A stretch of DNA of 64,000 nucleotides. Source: Taenia hydatigena. Its lineage: Eukaryota; Platyhelminthes; Cestoda; Cyclophyllidea; Taeniidae. Below the pieces are notes generated by a model. That model was given only the letters and a program-made list of their open reading frames with translations. It was not told the DNA's origin and searched no databases. Numbering within the stretch: position 1 is the stretch's first letter; each line of letters opens with the position of its first letter. The translations under genes were made by a program, and so were the position numbers. Positions 22,631-35,030 of the stretch are shown here, piece after piece. The DNA is taken from contig JADWOT020000001.1 of NCBI GenBank assembly GCA_036345935.2, forward strand, positions 35,902,952-35,966,951. The letters are read 5' to 3'.

Positions 22631-24790
22631 TGCTCAAGCCAGCCAGCTCTAGACTGGTGCCTACAGCAAGGCTTAACTATTCTGTCGCCGTCGTGGTCTT
22701 CGGACAGTAACGCTGACAGGAGTCCACTGAATTCTCGATCAAAGAACCTCAAAAAGTGGTCTAATGACGTGATTTGGATTGCATAGATGCTGAAACCGAC
22801 TTCTCACTGTAGACATGCGACGATCTCCTCTGCATGGAAGTTAGGTTTAGACGAACTGCTCTTGTACACATGATTGGTCAATGGATTGCAAGCAATGCTG
22901 CTGTCACCTCACTTTGGCAAGGGTACTGAAGCATTCGGACGCTTAGACGACGTGAAATCCTTCACTCTCCTCATAAACATTCAAAATGATTGGACAATCA
23001 TGTGGAGGTTACTTCACAGCCTCAAAATGCTAGTCTGTCCCCAAATCCATGGTGCCGACGTGTAGCCTCGATCATCCAAATGGTTTATCTTCACACATTG
23101 TAACGGGTCGTTTCGTTTGAGCGTGAGTCCTCCGTAAAGAAGAGAAGGACGATAGCCTAAGGAAGGAGAGAAGAATAGAGGTTGTACAATTGTAAATTGT
23201 TGTCTGTATCACATTCAACGCAAGGCATCCTACTCAGATCAACATCAAAAACGGTTTCGTCAATTGTAGTTTGAATGTGTTTTGCCCGACGTGGATAAAA
23301 TCAGTTCCGGTGGTGCCCTCTTTATGCGCTGTTAGAGAGTTTATTAGGAATTGGTAGAGCCAGACCCAACCATGTCGATGGTGGGCGGAATTATTCCGAC
23401 AGCTCATCCCAATCATGCGACTATCCTCTCCAACAGGGAGAGGACAATTTCTCCGCACTAATAATCGCACTGATAGTTCGCTCGCCAACGAGGGAACAGC
23501 AAGAAGTGTGGCAGTCAATAAAGATCATAATTCGGCCACGTTAAAGGGGTCCATATGGGGTGACCAGCAGTTAACCCAAATGTTGTTAAAAGCGATCCCC
23601 TCAATTTATTCAAATTATGCATCAGCACACTCCTAAAGGCATGTGCTGTTCAGGTCCTGGTTCTCACTGTCATAATGGGACATAACCTTCTTCCTTGAGG
23701 TCAGGGCAGCACAGACCACAGAGACGGAGGAAAGCACAGTTGTAGAGGCTTAATCGGGCGTCTTTGGCACCTCTGGCTGCATTGCTCATGGTTACGAGCC
23801 AGATGCTAGTGTTGATATTGACTGCGTTGGTGATAGGGGATTCTCGGACATTGAGTATCGGTAGGACAGCAAATGCCTCTCTATATCGTCGTCCGAAAGA
23901 CAAAGTGTAGTGTCGTTGCTGGTATTGCTGTCATCATATCAGCACTTGCTATTGTTGATAGATCGCTGCCTGTTTCGGTATATCGGCATAACTGAAGTAG
24001 ATGTGGTAGACTGAACCGTTCTCTTTGGCCAGAAGCATTCGATGGATGCACATTCTCATGCACAAGCACCATTCTTCACCTTCGAGCGAGGAGTGTTTTC
24101 AGTCAAGCGAATTCAAACTTTATCACTATACTTTATTTGCCATGTCGCCGACGAAAATTGTCCCCCACGTGTTCATCCGCTTTTCATTCCGAGGAAGACA
24201 AAAGCCAAGATGGAGCAGACAAGCGCTAACTCATTGCACACCCTTTTGAACGCGTCGGTATAATTCTGCTATTACATCCGGCAATCGCACAGGATAGAAG
24301 CCATTCGTCCATTAGTGTTTCAAGTTGGGATCGTCTCTTTGCTCCTCTCTGCTATATAGTGTTCAGCACTTATTCATTACTTTACTGGATCCTTGTAAGA
24401 GCGTGTTATTGACAGTGAGAGATCCAACTTTATCGGTCTGATGGGATTCGCCCTGTTCTGCTAAGATCGATGCGCAATGATGGTAGCCGTCCGTTGAGGT
24501 GTCCAGAAGATGGCGAGAGAGTGCTGTTGCAGCGATGGATCGCTCCCAAAAATTTAGGTCTTTTGGGAATGGAACGAGGTCGGTTAATTGCCTCAAAGCT
24601 GCTTGTTAAACACTCAAGTCATTCAAAGGCGAGCTACCATTCCAATGATTGATGAGAAGCAGTCGAAAGTCCCACTCACCTCTACCCAACCGGCAGTCCA
24701 AGCTAACTGCAAACGCCCTCAAAGAGCTCCTTTGCGTATGCACCCTTAGCCTCACTGATTTGTGTTGATGACACTCCAGCCCCTTCCTCA

Positions 24791-25940
24791 CCTTTGGCAT
24801 ATTTCCAAGTAAGCAGGCTGTGCAAGCATTGCTCCTCTGGTGACTGGGCGATCATCATGCGGAGGTCACATGTTTGTGGCCTCGATCACAATTGATAGAT
24901 TAGTAGCCTCCAGATAAAGCGATCTGTACCTTTGTTCAAAATTTGTGGCTGTAATGTCAGCAGCGGTGTGCCAACAAGTCCGAGAAGGACTGCACTAGGT
25001 TCAACGTTCACCTCTCCTACTGGGCGTCCTTTAACTCTACTGATGGGATGCTGCTCCTATCATGGCGCAAATATCTTGGGATTATTTGATTTCTTGCTCA
25101 CCACAAGCCACGTTAAAGCATCAATTGGCTGTACGATGAGGGTTTCACTGTCGTGTGAAGGATAGGTGCGTCAACATTTTTCTCAACTGAGGTTCTTTTT
25201 AATATAGCTTACGCTTAGACGTGGTGACGTGGGGACCACGTAAGTGGTGACTGCAGTTGCAGAATGCTATTGCTGCAAAGCATCAATGCGTGTTGGCATT
25301 CTGTGCTTAATCTGCTGACTGGAAGCAGATGAGGAGGAGTGGACGCTAACTCTGCAAACACAGACATAGATGCTAGAAGGTGGTTTGGTAAATGTTGGAC
25401 CGAACTAGGATGCGGAATAGGCAGTTGGCTGGCCCATTATACGACACACTGGCACTGCGACTTGTTACTCATTAGTTAGTTAGTAGTTATGCGTTGTGCG
25501 CGGATGTGCCCGGCCCACTAAATTTGCCTTGTATATTGATCAATGACTGTTTGGTGCAGTTTGTTTGTGAGTCCGTGGTGCAGCCGTTAAGTATGTTGAT
25601 GGTCGGAGGAATATACTGTGGTATAGATTAGCAGTGCAGGGAAGTCTGAAGAGCGTCATGTTTATTGCTGCCACCATCCACTTTCCAGAATGCCTTTAAT
25701 GCCACAGCCACTTATATTATCCTCTTGTCACTACTTCTCCATCTCGGTAGGTCGACGATCATCCGGAGACCAAGCCTTTGCCATGCTTCTGGCAGCAAGC
25801 GAAACACACTTGACGTGTCAATTAACGTTTGTGCCATCCAAAGCAATCCAAAGGCATTATAACCATCTTAAACAAATCCCTGTTAGCCCATCTAAGCCTC
25901 AAATGCAGTGCGTAGACACCACCACTCTTAATTGACATCT
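24791..25940. other. Gene-poor stretch between units B and A
   Basis: No gene is supported. 25660-25870 shows faint similarity to the duplicate pair at 34.6-36.2 kb (ACTTGACGTGTCAATTAACG versus TTTGACGTGCCAACTGGCAT), which suggests an old shared fragment. The remainder shows nothing. Confidence 0.4.
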
Positions 25941-26335
25941 CGAGATTTAGTTACTCTACCGGCCTTGTCGTGTTGCAACGTCATTGCTTGCATTGGTTTG
26001 CACTACAATGGGTTCGGTGGGTAATCATAAGCCTGCCACTCAGTCGCGCAAGTTATTGAATGCCAGTCTGGTCGAGCCGGCAAACCAACTGATCATCCAT
26101 CTGACCAACTGCTAGCAACTGTGCTACTGTGTTGATTGAGATCCCGAGATGTGGTTAATCCACCGCTCAATAGTGATGAAGTTGCAGATCATGAAGATCC
26201 TCATTTCGACTTCTATGTCCGGCACAGCTCTGGCGTATTTTAGGACGTGGAATGCTTGGCAGGGAAGTGAACCCACTCTGAGTCACCGTCTCCTCTGCTT
26301 GTCTCGAGGCTTCCGTTTAACTCAATTAATCTCCA
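25941..26335 (-). repeat. Inverted fragment of the unit A outer end
   Basis: Read on the minus strand this resembles the outer part of unit A (for example 43740-44100 and 29580-29880): the blocks around GTGATGAAGTTGCA, the CCAACTGATCATCC stretch and CAAACCAACTG recur. The match is diverged. Its opposite orientation to the adjacent unit A copy at 26430 gives another head-to-head junction. Confidence 0.5.
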
Positions 26336-27124
26336 CTGTGAGGCTAGTATTTCCCAGTAAAAACAACTGCTTTGGGATGGAGCTATCGGTGCTGCATTCT
26401 CGTCTCAGCTTCCAGTAATAGGAAAACGTCGGTTTCCTTGTCAACATGCGATAAGTCTAGAGCTAGAATGAGTGTGGGAAGTCGGGGTGCTGAAAGGTCG
26501 ACTGCTTTAAATAACACGATTGGAGATGTTTTGCGCAGACACGATAAAATCATGCAGAGTTTTTTCGAGTGGATCGAGAAACTGCTGGGAAATAATTTTT
26601 GCCTGAAATAATCACCTCTCAGTGGCTATGCTTGTGCCACCTATGGTCATGTGGTCACTTGTCGCATGTGGCATCCCGACGACTCTGTGCAAGCTCTAAA
26701 GTCATCGAAAGCGAGAGCATTTGGCTAGTTGGAGAGGAAGACGACAGTTGAATGATGAGGAGTAAAGTGAACTGGAAGAGACAACTGTTGTGCATATTGG
26801 TAATCCCAGTGGATTATGCGCATCACTTACTCTTTCCTTTTATTTATTCCAATAATCCCGACCACCCCCTATAGGTGGCCTTTGCGTCCCTCACACCTAC
26901 TCACCTACCCACTTCCAACGCACCGTTGCTTCTTTCATCCCCTTTTAGTCGATACTTTCCTTAAAGTAGTTAATGAAACTAGCACTTGATGTGGCCAAAA
27001 CTTTATTTGGATCATATCACAATGCCAGAGTGAAAGAGGACAGAAAGTAAGGAGCACTAGCAACCAAGCAGCAAAAACTGCAAAGAGAAAACTCAAATTG
27101 ACAGGAGCACCTCTGCTGTCACCA

Positions 27125-27325
27125 TGTCACCAGATTGACTGCATTGCGACAGCAGTTCACCAGTGCAAAGACTAGGTACGTACAGAAGAAGGCTGCGCAG
27201 ACTACTTCACCCTCCGACAGCGTCATCACCTAACTGCCGAACGATGAATCTTGCGATGCTGTAGCCGCCTTATCTGTCTTCGACGAGAAGACGAGGATTT
27301 GGAAATGAGTTGCCAGCGTAACAGC
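27125..27325 (-). pseudogene. Membrane exon relic in second unit A copy
   Basis: The minus-strand frame reads FQILVFSSKTDKAATASQDS, SFGS, stop, VMTLSEGEVVCAAFFCTYLV, FALVNCCRNAVN, LVTW and stop. Apart from one internal stop it is nearly the same as 18824-19036, its direct duplicate. The match to the intact gene covers its first membrane segment only. Confidence 0.6.
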
Positions 27326-28006
27326 ATCCAATCACTGGAGCGTGTCGGACGCGTGTAGATGGATTATATGGACGGCCTCCAGACAGAGCGAAGCTGTTCC
27401 CTTGTGTGCATTTACTAACGCATTCGCGAAGGTGTACAATAGATTAAGCAATTGCTGCCCCCACCTTGGCTTTCGTTTTGATGCAATGAAAAGATTAGGC
27501 TAAGAAGCCTTATTCACTCATTGTCTGTCCCTCATATCGTCAGTGATTTTTGTCCCTTCGCCTACAAATTACTACACAGATGCAGAAGAAGCGGTTGAAG
27601 CGCAAGATGTTGCAAAATTACTTTTTTGAATCATGCGATCATACAAAAGGGTAAGGACCTGGAGGGTGGTAAAGAAAGGACAAATGGGGCCACTTGCTCC
27701 TCGTTCATCATTGCACTCAAGAAGCTTTAGTGTTGAGTCCGCGACACATTTCAATGGATTTGTTGATTTCTGTGATTGCATTCGCGCATACGTTTGTCAT
27801 CATCTTCCGCATAGGTTTTATTCCCTCAAACAGACTAGGGTGAGAGCAGACAAAGAACATTCTTCATCGATGATCTGATGTTAGTTCAGTGAGTACTTTA
27901 CTTTCTTAAAGGAAGATGACGACGATTCGGTAGCCCGAGACGTCTTCGTCGAACGAATCTCGTCTAACTCTGAGGACTAATTAGCTAAAGCGTATATAAT
28001 GCAAAC

Positions 28007-28258
28007 GTGTCGACCCGACAAAGTGGCCACACATCCGTCTCCACTAATGATGTGGTGGTGAGTCTGACCGTAGAATTCAGCAGTGTTGCAACAGCACCAA
28101 TCGCATTAACAGTGGCGGTGGAAGCAACAGCACCGGTTCTGGATACTGATACCCACCTGCATACAATCTACTCGTTTCGAGTGAATGAGGACCAAGTAAG
28201 GAAAGACGAACTCCGCACCTTTACACACCCTTGCGAATGCTGCCTCGATAAGTTTTGA
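28007..28258 (+). pseudogene. Unit A loop exon relic, open copy
   Basis: An 83-codon open frame starts at GTG; no in-frame ATG is seen. It reads SGHTSVSTNDVVVSLTVEFS, then SVATAPIALTVAVEATAPVL and a polar tail ending in CECCLDKF. It is the open counterpart of the frame at about 19690 and carries two mildly hydrophobic runs. The TATATAA just upstream at about 27996 is also conserved. No family is recognised. The inverted copy at 15548-15817 is frameshifted relative to it, which argues against current constraint. Confidence 0.35.
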
Positions 28259-28749
28259 GACTCGATGAACTTAGTCCTTACAAGCATCAAGTGAAAATCA
28301 CCGTCTCATGTCGGTGCGTACACTTCTTGCATGATTGATGTCATGGGGGGTGTCCTTTCGACCCAAGCTAGTTTTCGCAATCTTCGCGGCCTTAAGAATC
28401 CACTAGGCACAGAAGAGGCAAGAGAAAACAAGCATAAAAATCTTTCCTGTCTCACTGCTTGTCAGTAAATAGCTCTCGTGGTTTCGTCTGCAAGAATGCC
28501 GTGTGATGCCTGTTTTAACAACGCCCCACGCGGCATCAATCACATCACTTGAAATCGAATTCTCGAAGTAATTAAATGAAAGTATTGCTTAAAGAGCTGA
28601 TTGTAATGCGTGCAAAGGGTGGGAGATTCGTCTTCCCTTCTTGATCTCTACACTCTTGGAACAAGCAGAGTGTGAGCGGTTAGCACACAAAACCTCATAG
28701 AATCCAACTGCTCGAATCTGGCGCGCTCGGGTTATTGGGAGCTGCTGCG

Positions 28750-28945
28750 CACGCAGTTCATTTTCAAATCCTCGTCTTCTTGCCGACGACAGACATGGCA
28801 GTCACATCGCCGCAATGTTCATGCTTCGGTGATTTTACGAAGCTGTTATCAAGAGAAGAAATGGTCTGCGTAGCCTTCTTCTGCACAAACCAGGCTGCGC
28901 ATTAGTTAACTGCTGCTGCCTGGTAATGTAATGACATTACAGGTG
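28750..28945 (+). pseudogene. Membrane exon relic, plus strand, second unit A copy
   Basis: The frame contains HFQILVFLPTTDMAV, then FGDFTKLLSREEMVCVAFFC and a short tail. It is interrupted and lacks the second membrane segment. It corresponds to 20296-20480 and, inverted, to 38747-38968. Confidence 0.5.
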
Positions 28946-30723
28946 TTGATGCCAATTTAAATTAACTTCGATACTAGTTTTTTGCCTTATTTTGATGTTT
29001 GGCTGCTCGTGCTTTCTACTTTTTATCCGCCTTCACTTTGGCATAGTGGTATGATTCAATCAAGTTTCGCCCACTTCAAGTGCTAATTTTCATTACTCAT
29101 TTTAAGGAGCATCGAATAAAGGGGGATGGGATAAGCAACGGTGCTTTAGGATGGGTAGGTGAGTATGTGTGAGGGACGCCATAGTAACCTGTAAGTAGGA
29201 AAGGGAAGCAGTAATTAATGCGGATAATCCACTAGAATCACCAATGCGCACAACAGTATTCTCCTCCCAATTTCACTTCACTACTTAGCATCGAACTGTC
29301 GTCTATCTCTCCCACTAGCCAAATGCCCTCGCACTGGATGACTTCAGACCTCGCACAGAGTCGTCAGAATGACGTCAGTGACAAACCAGACAAAAGTGTC
29401 TGCTCAGCCAGCATAGGCATAGACATAGACACAGAGGGGTGATCACCTTAGGTTGAATGAATTCTTTAGCAATTCCATAATCCATTTAACAACTTCTAAA
29501 GGATTTTACCTCTGCATTTCAGTAGTTGTTGAGGTAGTGCCTAGTCGTATTATTTGAAGCAGGGTGTATCAAGTGATTAAGACAGACGCCTTGAGACAAG
29601 GAGAGGAGACAATAGCTTACGTTGGGTTCGTCTCTATGCCGACCCATTCCATGGGCTATAATAAGCCACAGTTGCATTGGAAGCATAAGTCGAAATGAGG
29701 AAATTAATGGCATGCAACTTTGTCACCATTGGATGGTAAGGTAAACAAATCTCCAGTTCTCAAATTTCACTGATGGTATCGACGCACTCCAGAGGACACT
29801 GACAAAGCAACACAATCGCTAGCTGTTGGTCAGGCGGATTTTCAGTTGGTTTGTCGCTTTGACCAGTCACGAACTCAACAACTTGCGCGACAGAATGGTA
29901 GGTTGTGTAAAACCCCAACGAACTCTAGCAGAGAGCGTTGTCCATCTAAGGTGGCAATTGCCGTCGATATCATCACAATCATCAATCCATGCCAAAAGAT
30001 CAGTCCTGCTGGTGCTATTAATCAGTTGGATGGTCACTTACTTAGTTGATGAACTAGTCAGTCAGTCAACAATTTATGCAGGAGCTAATTTAAAAATTCG
30101 CATTCTTTCTCACTTGGTTGTCAGCGTGTCTAGCTGGTTGGCTGGAAGCTTGTTGAGAGCATATCAAGTTTACCGAATGGGCAAAAGAAGCAGGGGTAGC
30201 CGTCAGTAAATCAAGGCGCTGAGTAGCTGCTGGTTAACCTGGAGCCACAGTCGCCCTACAATCAGTTTGTCATCGACTCGACCAGCTTATTGAACCATAG
30301 ATCTGCAAGTCAGTGAGGGACGCCGAATGGTGCAGTAATAAATGATTACAAGCAAAATTGGAAATGACTAGTTGACATTATTGATGCACACACGATAGTT
30401 GGCAGCAGTAACTTCTTAAAGACTATGTCTGAACTCTTTAAATGAGTTGGCAGAAAGGAATATCGTGGGAGTCTGACGTCGCACTGGTCCACATCGTCAC
30501 GTTATGACATTGGTTAATAGGGGAAGATTGTGCTTCTATGTCTTGGTGGACGTTGGTTCATTCATTGTTTGGATGTGCTAGTAACATTCACTCTCTCTCA
30601 CCTATCGAATTTCCAAGATGGGTGATCCGGATATTTGACGTTAGATTCCACTTCTCACTTTGGTCTTCAGTAGAACTAACTGAGAACATAAAGACGCGAC
30701 TGTTCAGGGGTGTTGGGTGAATT

Positions 30724-30743
30724 GGAGGAGGTACACCTCCTCC
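30724..30743. repeat. Perfect 9-bp inverted repeat near an inverted-repeat arm end
   Basis: GGAGGAGGT and ACCTCCTCC flank a two-base centre. It lies about 30 bases inside the end of the left arm. The matching position in the right arm (around 36775) lacks it, so it arose or was lost after duplication. Confidence 0.5.
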
Positions 30744-30775
30744 TTTAGTCCAAAGCATATGTCAGAGTCTCAGAG

Positions 30776-31189
30776 GATGGGAACTGAGTGCTTTTTCTAT
30801 AGCAGCAAGGGGTGATTAAGGAGTGCTCCTCGACCTCCTTTATAAAGAGCCAAGTACGCCTCTCAAGTGAGGCGAGGGACGAAGGCGAATATTTAGGCTT
30901 GGATTTTATCTTGGAGCGCATTCGGACGTACTAGCCCATGGTGCAATGTTTAAAGTTGGCGTAAATATGTACCACTTCTCCGTGGGCTTTCTGGATTTCC
31001 TGAAAATCGACGATTTCTTTGCGACAGAGTCATGTCACCTTCGCCTCGACGATCGATGAGCCAGCCATACAGCCCTTCCAACATTTTGATGACTCGATGA
31101 TGAGGCCAGACAACGAATGCATCTGCGAGACGTCCTTCCGTACCTATCTGTCAATCAGTCAGTTTGCTTATTTACTTGCATCGAAGGAC
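30776..31189 (+). other. Fragment with diverged hydrophobic frame
   Basis: 30890-31150 resembles 12160-12420, sharing a short frame with a hydrophobic centre (YHFSVGFLDF) and an Arg/Asp ending. No complete gene is seen. Confidence 0.35.
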
Positions 31190-31935
31190 ATGAAATGACG
31201 TCAGACAGCATAGGCATAGTTACAGACACGGAGGAGCGATTACCTCCAGTTGAGTGAATCCTTTAACAGTTTCTCAATCCACCAACAACCTCTGGAGGGT
31301 TCCACCTCCACATTAAAGAATTGCTGAGGCAGTGCCTGTACAAACCTACTCTGATCGTATTATTTGTAGCAATTTACCTCTCAGCAAATCCGACTACCCA
31401 CGATCAATTCGGCACTACACTCTCGGATGTCGACAAGGTGAATGACACTTTCGTATCACTAAAAGCAGGTCATAAAATGAAGCACCGATAGCTAAAACTC
31501 AAAAACATTTGATTTTCACTGGGAAAGACTTGCCTGACAGAGTAAAATCAAGTGATCAAGACGGCCTCTTCGAGACAAGGAGAGGAGACAATAGCTTACA
31601 ATGGGTTCGTCTCTACGCCGACCCATTCCATAAGCTACAATAAGCCGCAGTTGCTTTGGAAGTATAGGTCGAAATGAGGAAATTCATGGCATGCAACTTC
31701 GTCACCACTGGGTGGTAAGATGAGCGAATCTCCAGCTCTCAAATTTCATTGGTAGTATCGACGCACTCCAGAGGACACTGACAAAGCAACACAGTCGCTA
31801 GCTGTTGGTCAGGCGGATTTTCAGTTGGTTTGCTGCTTTGGCCAGTCACGAACTCAACAACTTGCGCGACAGAATGGCAGTTTGTGTAAAAACCCAACGA
31901 ACTCTGGCAGAGAGCGTTGTCCATCTAAGATGTCA
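31190..31935 (+). repeat. Unit A distal fragment, direct copy
   Basis: This fragment repeats about 29390-29955 in the same orientation, including the CATAGGCATAG, AGGAGAGGAGACAATAGCTTA and GGCGGATTTTCAGTTGGTTT blocks, and ends where CCATCTAAG is reached in all copies. It lies inside the spacer of the second inverted repeat. Confidence 0.8.
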
Positions 31936-33659
31936 ATTGGCATATTCTTAGCTTCCATTTGAGCATTCAACAGCATTTATATTCAAGGCTCTCAGACTGC
32001 CCATCTTCATCTCTCCTAGTTATCCACTGCTCATTTATCTTCTGACTCGTTAGACTAACCCAGCTATCTCGTAAACCAACAATCTCTAACAGCGGTAACT
32101 CAGAGGAAGGCAAAGGCAGCTACTTACAGCAATAGAATCTGGCGAGCGAAGATGTGGAAAAAATTCCCTCTTATTTGTTCTTTTCAGTCCCTTAACTCCT
32201 AGTGGATCCTAGCTCCACTGAAATTAAGAGAACTTGCTTAGTCAGAAGGACACCTCTGTAGATATCACACTTGCAAGAAGTAAGCGCAACGATTGCGATA
32301 GTAAAGTCGACTGGATGGTTGTAAGGGCGAAGTTAGGCAAAGGTCTAAAATTTATCGAGGCTGGTAGATGTACCTTTGAAGAGTCAAGTTTACTGATACT
32401 TGGCTCAGCCTTTACATGACTATGAATTGCCCATCGTATTGCTAAGCACAAGACCGGCATCTTGTACCTCGGTCGGTTAGTGTCATAACTAGGCTTGTGG
32501 TCAGTAAGACATCGCACATCCTTTTAAACGGTCTCCATCCGAATCGAGGGAATGTCATCCTCCATGCAAGGTGGGGCTGCTCCTTTGCACCCCGTTCCCA
32601 TCTTCGAGGTCACAATTTTAACAAATTATCCGTAGAAGTTTGCCTGATGGATTTTGCGTTTATCTTCCCCTCCTTGGCCTTCAATTCCCTACTCTACTCG
32701 TCGCAAGAGAACGGAAGTAGCTTTACGCACCTTGGAAGTCATCTTTGCATAATGGATTTAGTTCCCTTTCTGAACGAGAAGCATGCCTTCTGAACACCCA
32801 TCGTCTGACTAAGAGGATGTTTCAGCAAGGCAAGTGTGCCGACGTTAAGAATTTGTCAGACATTCATTATCATATGATGGCAAAACTGGCAGAACCATTT
32901 GACAGTTGGAAGCATGTATTTACTCATCAACTCTCTAGCAGCTGCAGCAATCTCAGCGACGGTGACGATAAATACAGGAGCCTGACATCTTACTAGTGCT
33001 CGTTCCTCAACAAGCCTCAATTACCTCCACGGTGGCCATCATCGTGGTAGTGATCACCATCGTCAGACAGTTTGATCAAAATTTGAAGTGTTACTGCGCG
33101 AGTTGTGCAAACACTGACCAATCAACCTTGCCAAGTTTCCGAGATGCAATTTCGAACATTTGACGCCACAGGCTGTTTAGTGCTGATTTTACGAGTGTAG
33201 GCCAAATTGAAAGTGCGACATTACCTACTTCTTTATTTTGAAGCTTAAATTGAGCAAAAGAAGTGTTGTTGGATGACAGAAATTTGGTTCAACTGACTCT
33301 TAGCACCGAAGCAGATGACATCGACTTGAACAAGCTCGACAAGTCGCCAGCAAAATTATGATTGTTGTAATGGCACTAAGTATTGTCGCTAATAATTTAG
33401 TGACTGTAATAATCCTACAATCTGCAAAATTGTGAACCCAAATATATGTGCACGTTGCTACATGCTCCCTTCTCTTCAGCTACAAATCGCATCATCCTAT
33501 TTTTTCCCATGTCTCTTCTTCGACCATTTGCTCTCCTCACCTCAGCCTATCACTCGCTCCCACAACATTACCACCAAATGCATCTTAAATTTACTTAAAA
33601 GTTGAAAGGAGGTTTTTATTAAACATAGCATCATTTGCTGGATTTGTTACATTGGATCC
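31936..33659. other. Mostly unrecognised stretch with one unit A fragment
   Basis: 32200-32420 resembles 15440-15650 in the same direction (GTGGATCC.., AGAAGGACACCTC, ACTTGCAAGAAG, TTTATCGAGGC), an old piece of the unit A loop. Elsewhere no gene or repeat was recognised; the frames around 32242-32996 have no support. Confidence 0.4.
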
Positions 33660-33977
33660 ATGCTCGCAGCAGCGACTCACATCGCCTTCCTGACATCTCG
33701 CTGCTACGCACACAAATTTCAAGTCTTTGTCTTTGCTCTTACGAGCAATAAGCCAACCACATCGCTATTCTTACGTTTCGATGAAGTGAAAACATTGTCG
33801 AAAGGAAGTTGCTTTGCGCGTTTTGCACTCCTCAAGTTGGCGTTGCATAGCTTATGTAATGCAGTGCAATCAGCTTGGGTTTTTCGGATCCAACCTCTTC
33901 TTCGCCATCTGAGCTCATTGTCAAACACCATCAATTTTGCCAAAACGTGCGTTTTTTGCCGTAAAACAGCAACGTAA
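33660..33977 (+). CDS. Diverged, uninterrupted member of the membrane-exon family
   Basis: A 105-codon frame starts at ATG 33660. After MLAAATHIAFL it reads HKFQVFVFALTSNK, then RFDEVKTLSKGSCFARFALL and KLALHSLCNAVQSAW. This matches the relic consensus (HFQILVFSSTTDK, FGDLV..LS..EVVCAAFF, ALVNCC.NAV) and more weakly the intact gene at 59393. Unlike the unit A relics it has no internal stop, but the hydrophobic run is weaker and carries extra basic residues. GTAAAC and GTAAGT directly around the stop could be splice donors, in which case this is one exon of a longer gene. The homology is clear by eye; function is unknown and it may be a recently silenced copy. Confidence 0.4.
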   Translation: MLAAATHIAFLTSRCYAHKFQVFVFALTSNKPTTSLFLRFDEVKTLSKGSCFARFALLKLALHSLCNAVQSAWVFRIQPLLRHLSSLSNTINFAKTCVFCRKTAT

Positions 33978-34619
33978 ACGTAAGTGAAAGCTTCAAAAAT
34001 CTGCTATAAAATCCTTACCTACCTTACATCGAAGGCGCTTAGCAATCAGGCTCAAGTAACCTCAGGCGGCACATCCAGTGGTGTATGTCCTCAACAATGC
34101 TCCACCAATACCAAACCCCGTCCAGTCAACTATTTATCCTCTCATGCAGATGGATTCAATTCGCGAATGAGTGAGATTACTTGATGTATTCCCAGACCTA
34201 TGCCAACCCTTGCACACTCTGACACTATTATAACAAATGTAAAAATAATAGCAATTTTGAGATTTTATGGTTTGCGAATTAACAAGGAGAGAGGAAACGG
34301 AAAAAAAAGAAAACAAAAACCTGTTTTCTTGTTACAGCATCTAGCACGTGAGTGAAGAGCGCTATGCGTCTACTGTGGACAGTCTGCGATGGCAGTAACA
34401 TCAAAGGGCAGTTCTCGCCTGTGGTTCTAGCAATCAACTGATGCTATTCCTAGATTACTTGGTGCTGAAGCAGTAGCTTGAGAGTGATTTGGGTGCTGTT
34501 TGGGTTGAATAGGATGCGATCTGAACAGATGACTGGCCCGTTGATAGGCAGACCAATGGCTCAACAGTAAGTAGTAATGCCTCCACTTAAGTGTCAAGTG
34601 TAAATGTCACTTGGCGCAC
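33978..34619. other. Intergenic stretch, nothing recognised
   Basis: An A-rich tract (GGAAAAAAAAGAAAACAAAA region) occurs at 34299-34319. No gene is supported. Confidence 0.45.
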
Positions 34620-35030
34620 TAGATCCAGTGTGCTCGTTAGCCGGTGACCTAGCTGTTAGGCAGTTCGTAGGTTGGGAAAATCGCCTTCGACGGAGGTTAG
34701 GATTAGACGCATTGTTCTCAACAACAGTCAACCACCAACCACAGTCCTGGTCAAAGTCTTACTCCTCACAGCGGACGCAGCACATTTGACGTGCCAACTG
34801 GCATTTGAGTCACGCTAAAGGCATCATAAGTGGTCTGGCTATCCCGTAGTCATTATTCCATGCGGTCGGTGTGCAGGCTCTCGGTGGTTAACAGTGTCAA
34901 CCTTTGTTCAGGGGCATCACATTAGCCATAGCAGCCATTCAGCTGCCACATTCTCTCTACTTAACTACTCCAACGTACCATTCCATCCATTAGCCCTTTC
35001 AAGTAACCTGCCCGATTGTATTCCTCGTTG
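34620..35030 (+). repeat. Direct duplicate, copy 1 (without insertion)
   Basis: From TAGATCCAGTGTGCTCG to TATTCCTCGTTG this matches 35656-36253 closely, including GGAGGTTAGGATTAGACGCA and GCAGGCTCTCGGTGGTTAAC. It is the uninterrupted form at the site where copy 2 carries 179 extra bases (TAGCCAT at 34923-34929). Confidence 0.9.

Larger units (their letters stand above)
21489..24790 (+). repeat. Unit B, full copy 1
   Basis: The unit starts GCTTAAAATATTTGCGCTAA at 21489 and matches 61288 to the window end in order and orientation, with few indels. Shorter copies are 16523-18225 (minus its first 1.3 kb) and 54725-56390 (older). It contains, in order: a minus-strand relic of the two-pass membrane gene (21955-22265), a short conserved frame (22526-22630), and a long non-coding part ending near CCTTTGCGTATGC. 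It abuts unit A precisely at 21488/21489. Confidence 0.85.
26430..30085 (+). repeat. Unit A, second complete copy
   Basis: The block follows 18190-21488 directly, from the CTTGTCAACATGCGATAAGT start to the GTCAGTCAACAATTTATGCA end. It keeps the internal hairpin plan: 26716-27369 is inverted relative to 28697-29325. It also retains segments deleted in the first copy, such as 28200-28340. Its distal part (28532 on) is the left arm of a second large inverted repeat with 36743-39170. Confidence 0.85.
28532..30775 (+). repeat. Left arm of the second large inverted repeat
   Basis: Read in opposite orientation, 36743-39170 matches this arm from GGCATCAATCACATCACTTG to the ATGTCAGAGTCTCAGAG block. 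The match goes beyond the end of unit A proper, through 30110-30775, so the inverted copying involved more than one unit. The spacer of about 6 kb holds the membrane-exon frame at 33660 and a local direct duplication. Confidence 0.8.

Noticed and set aside
29826..30209. A 127-codon frame repeated in part at 31.8, 37.4-37.7 and 44.0 kb (MARRIFS.., CVKPQRTL..)
   Set aside because: It follows a repeated DNA block (GGCGGATTTTCAGTTGG..) that is open on both strands in several copies. The shared openness comes from the repeat, and no domain or start signal supports a protein.
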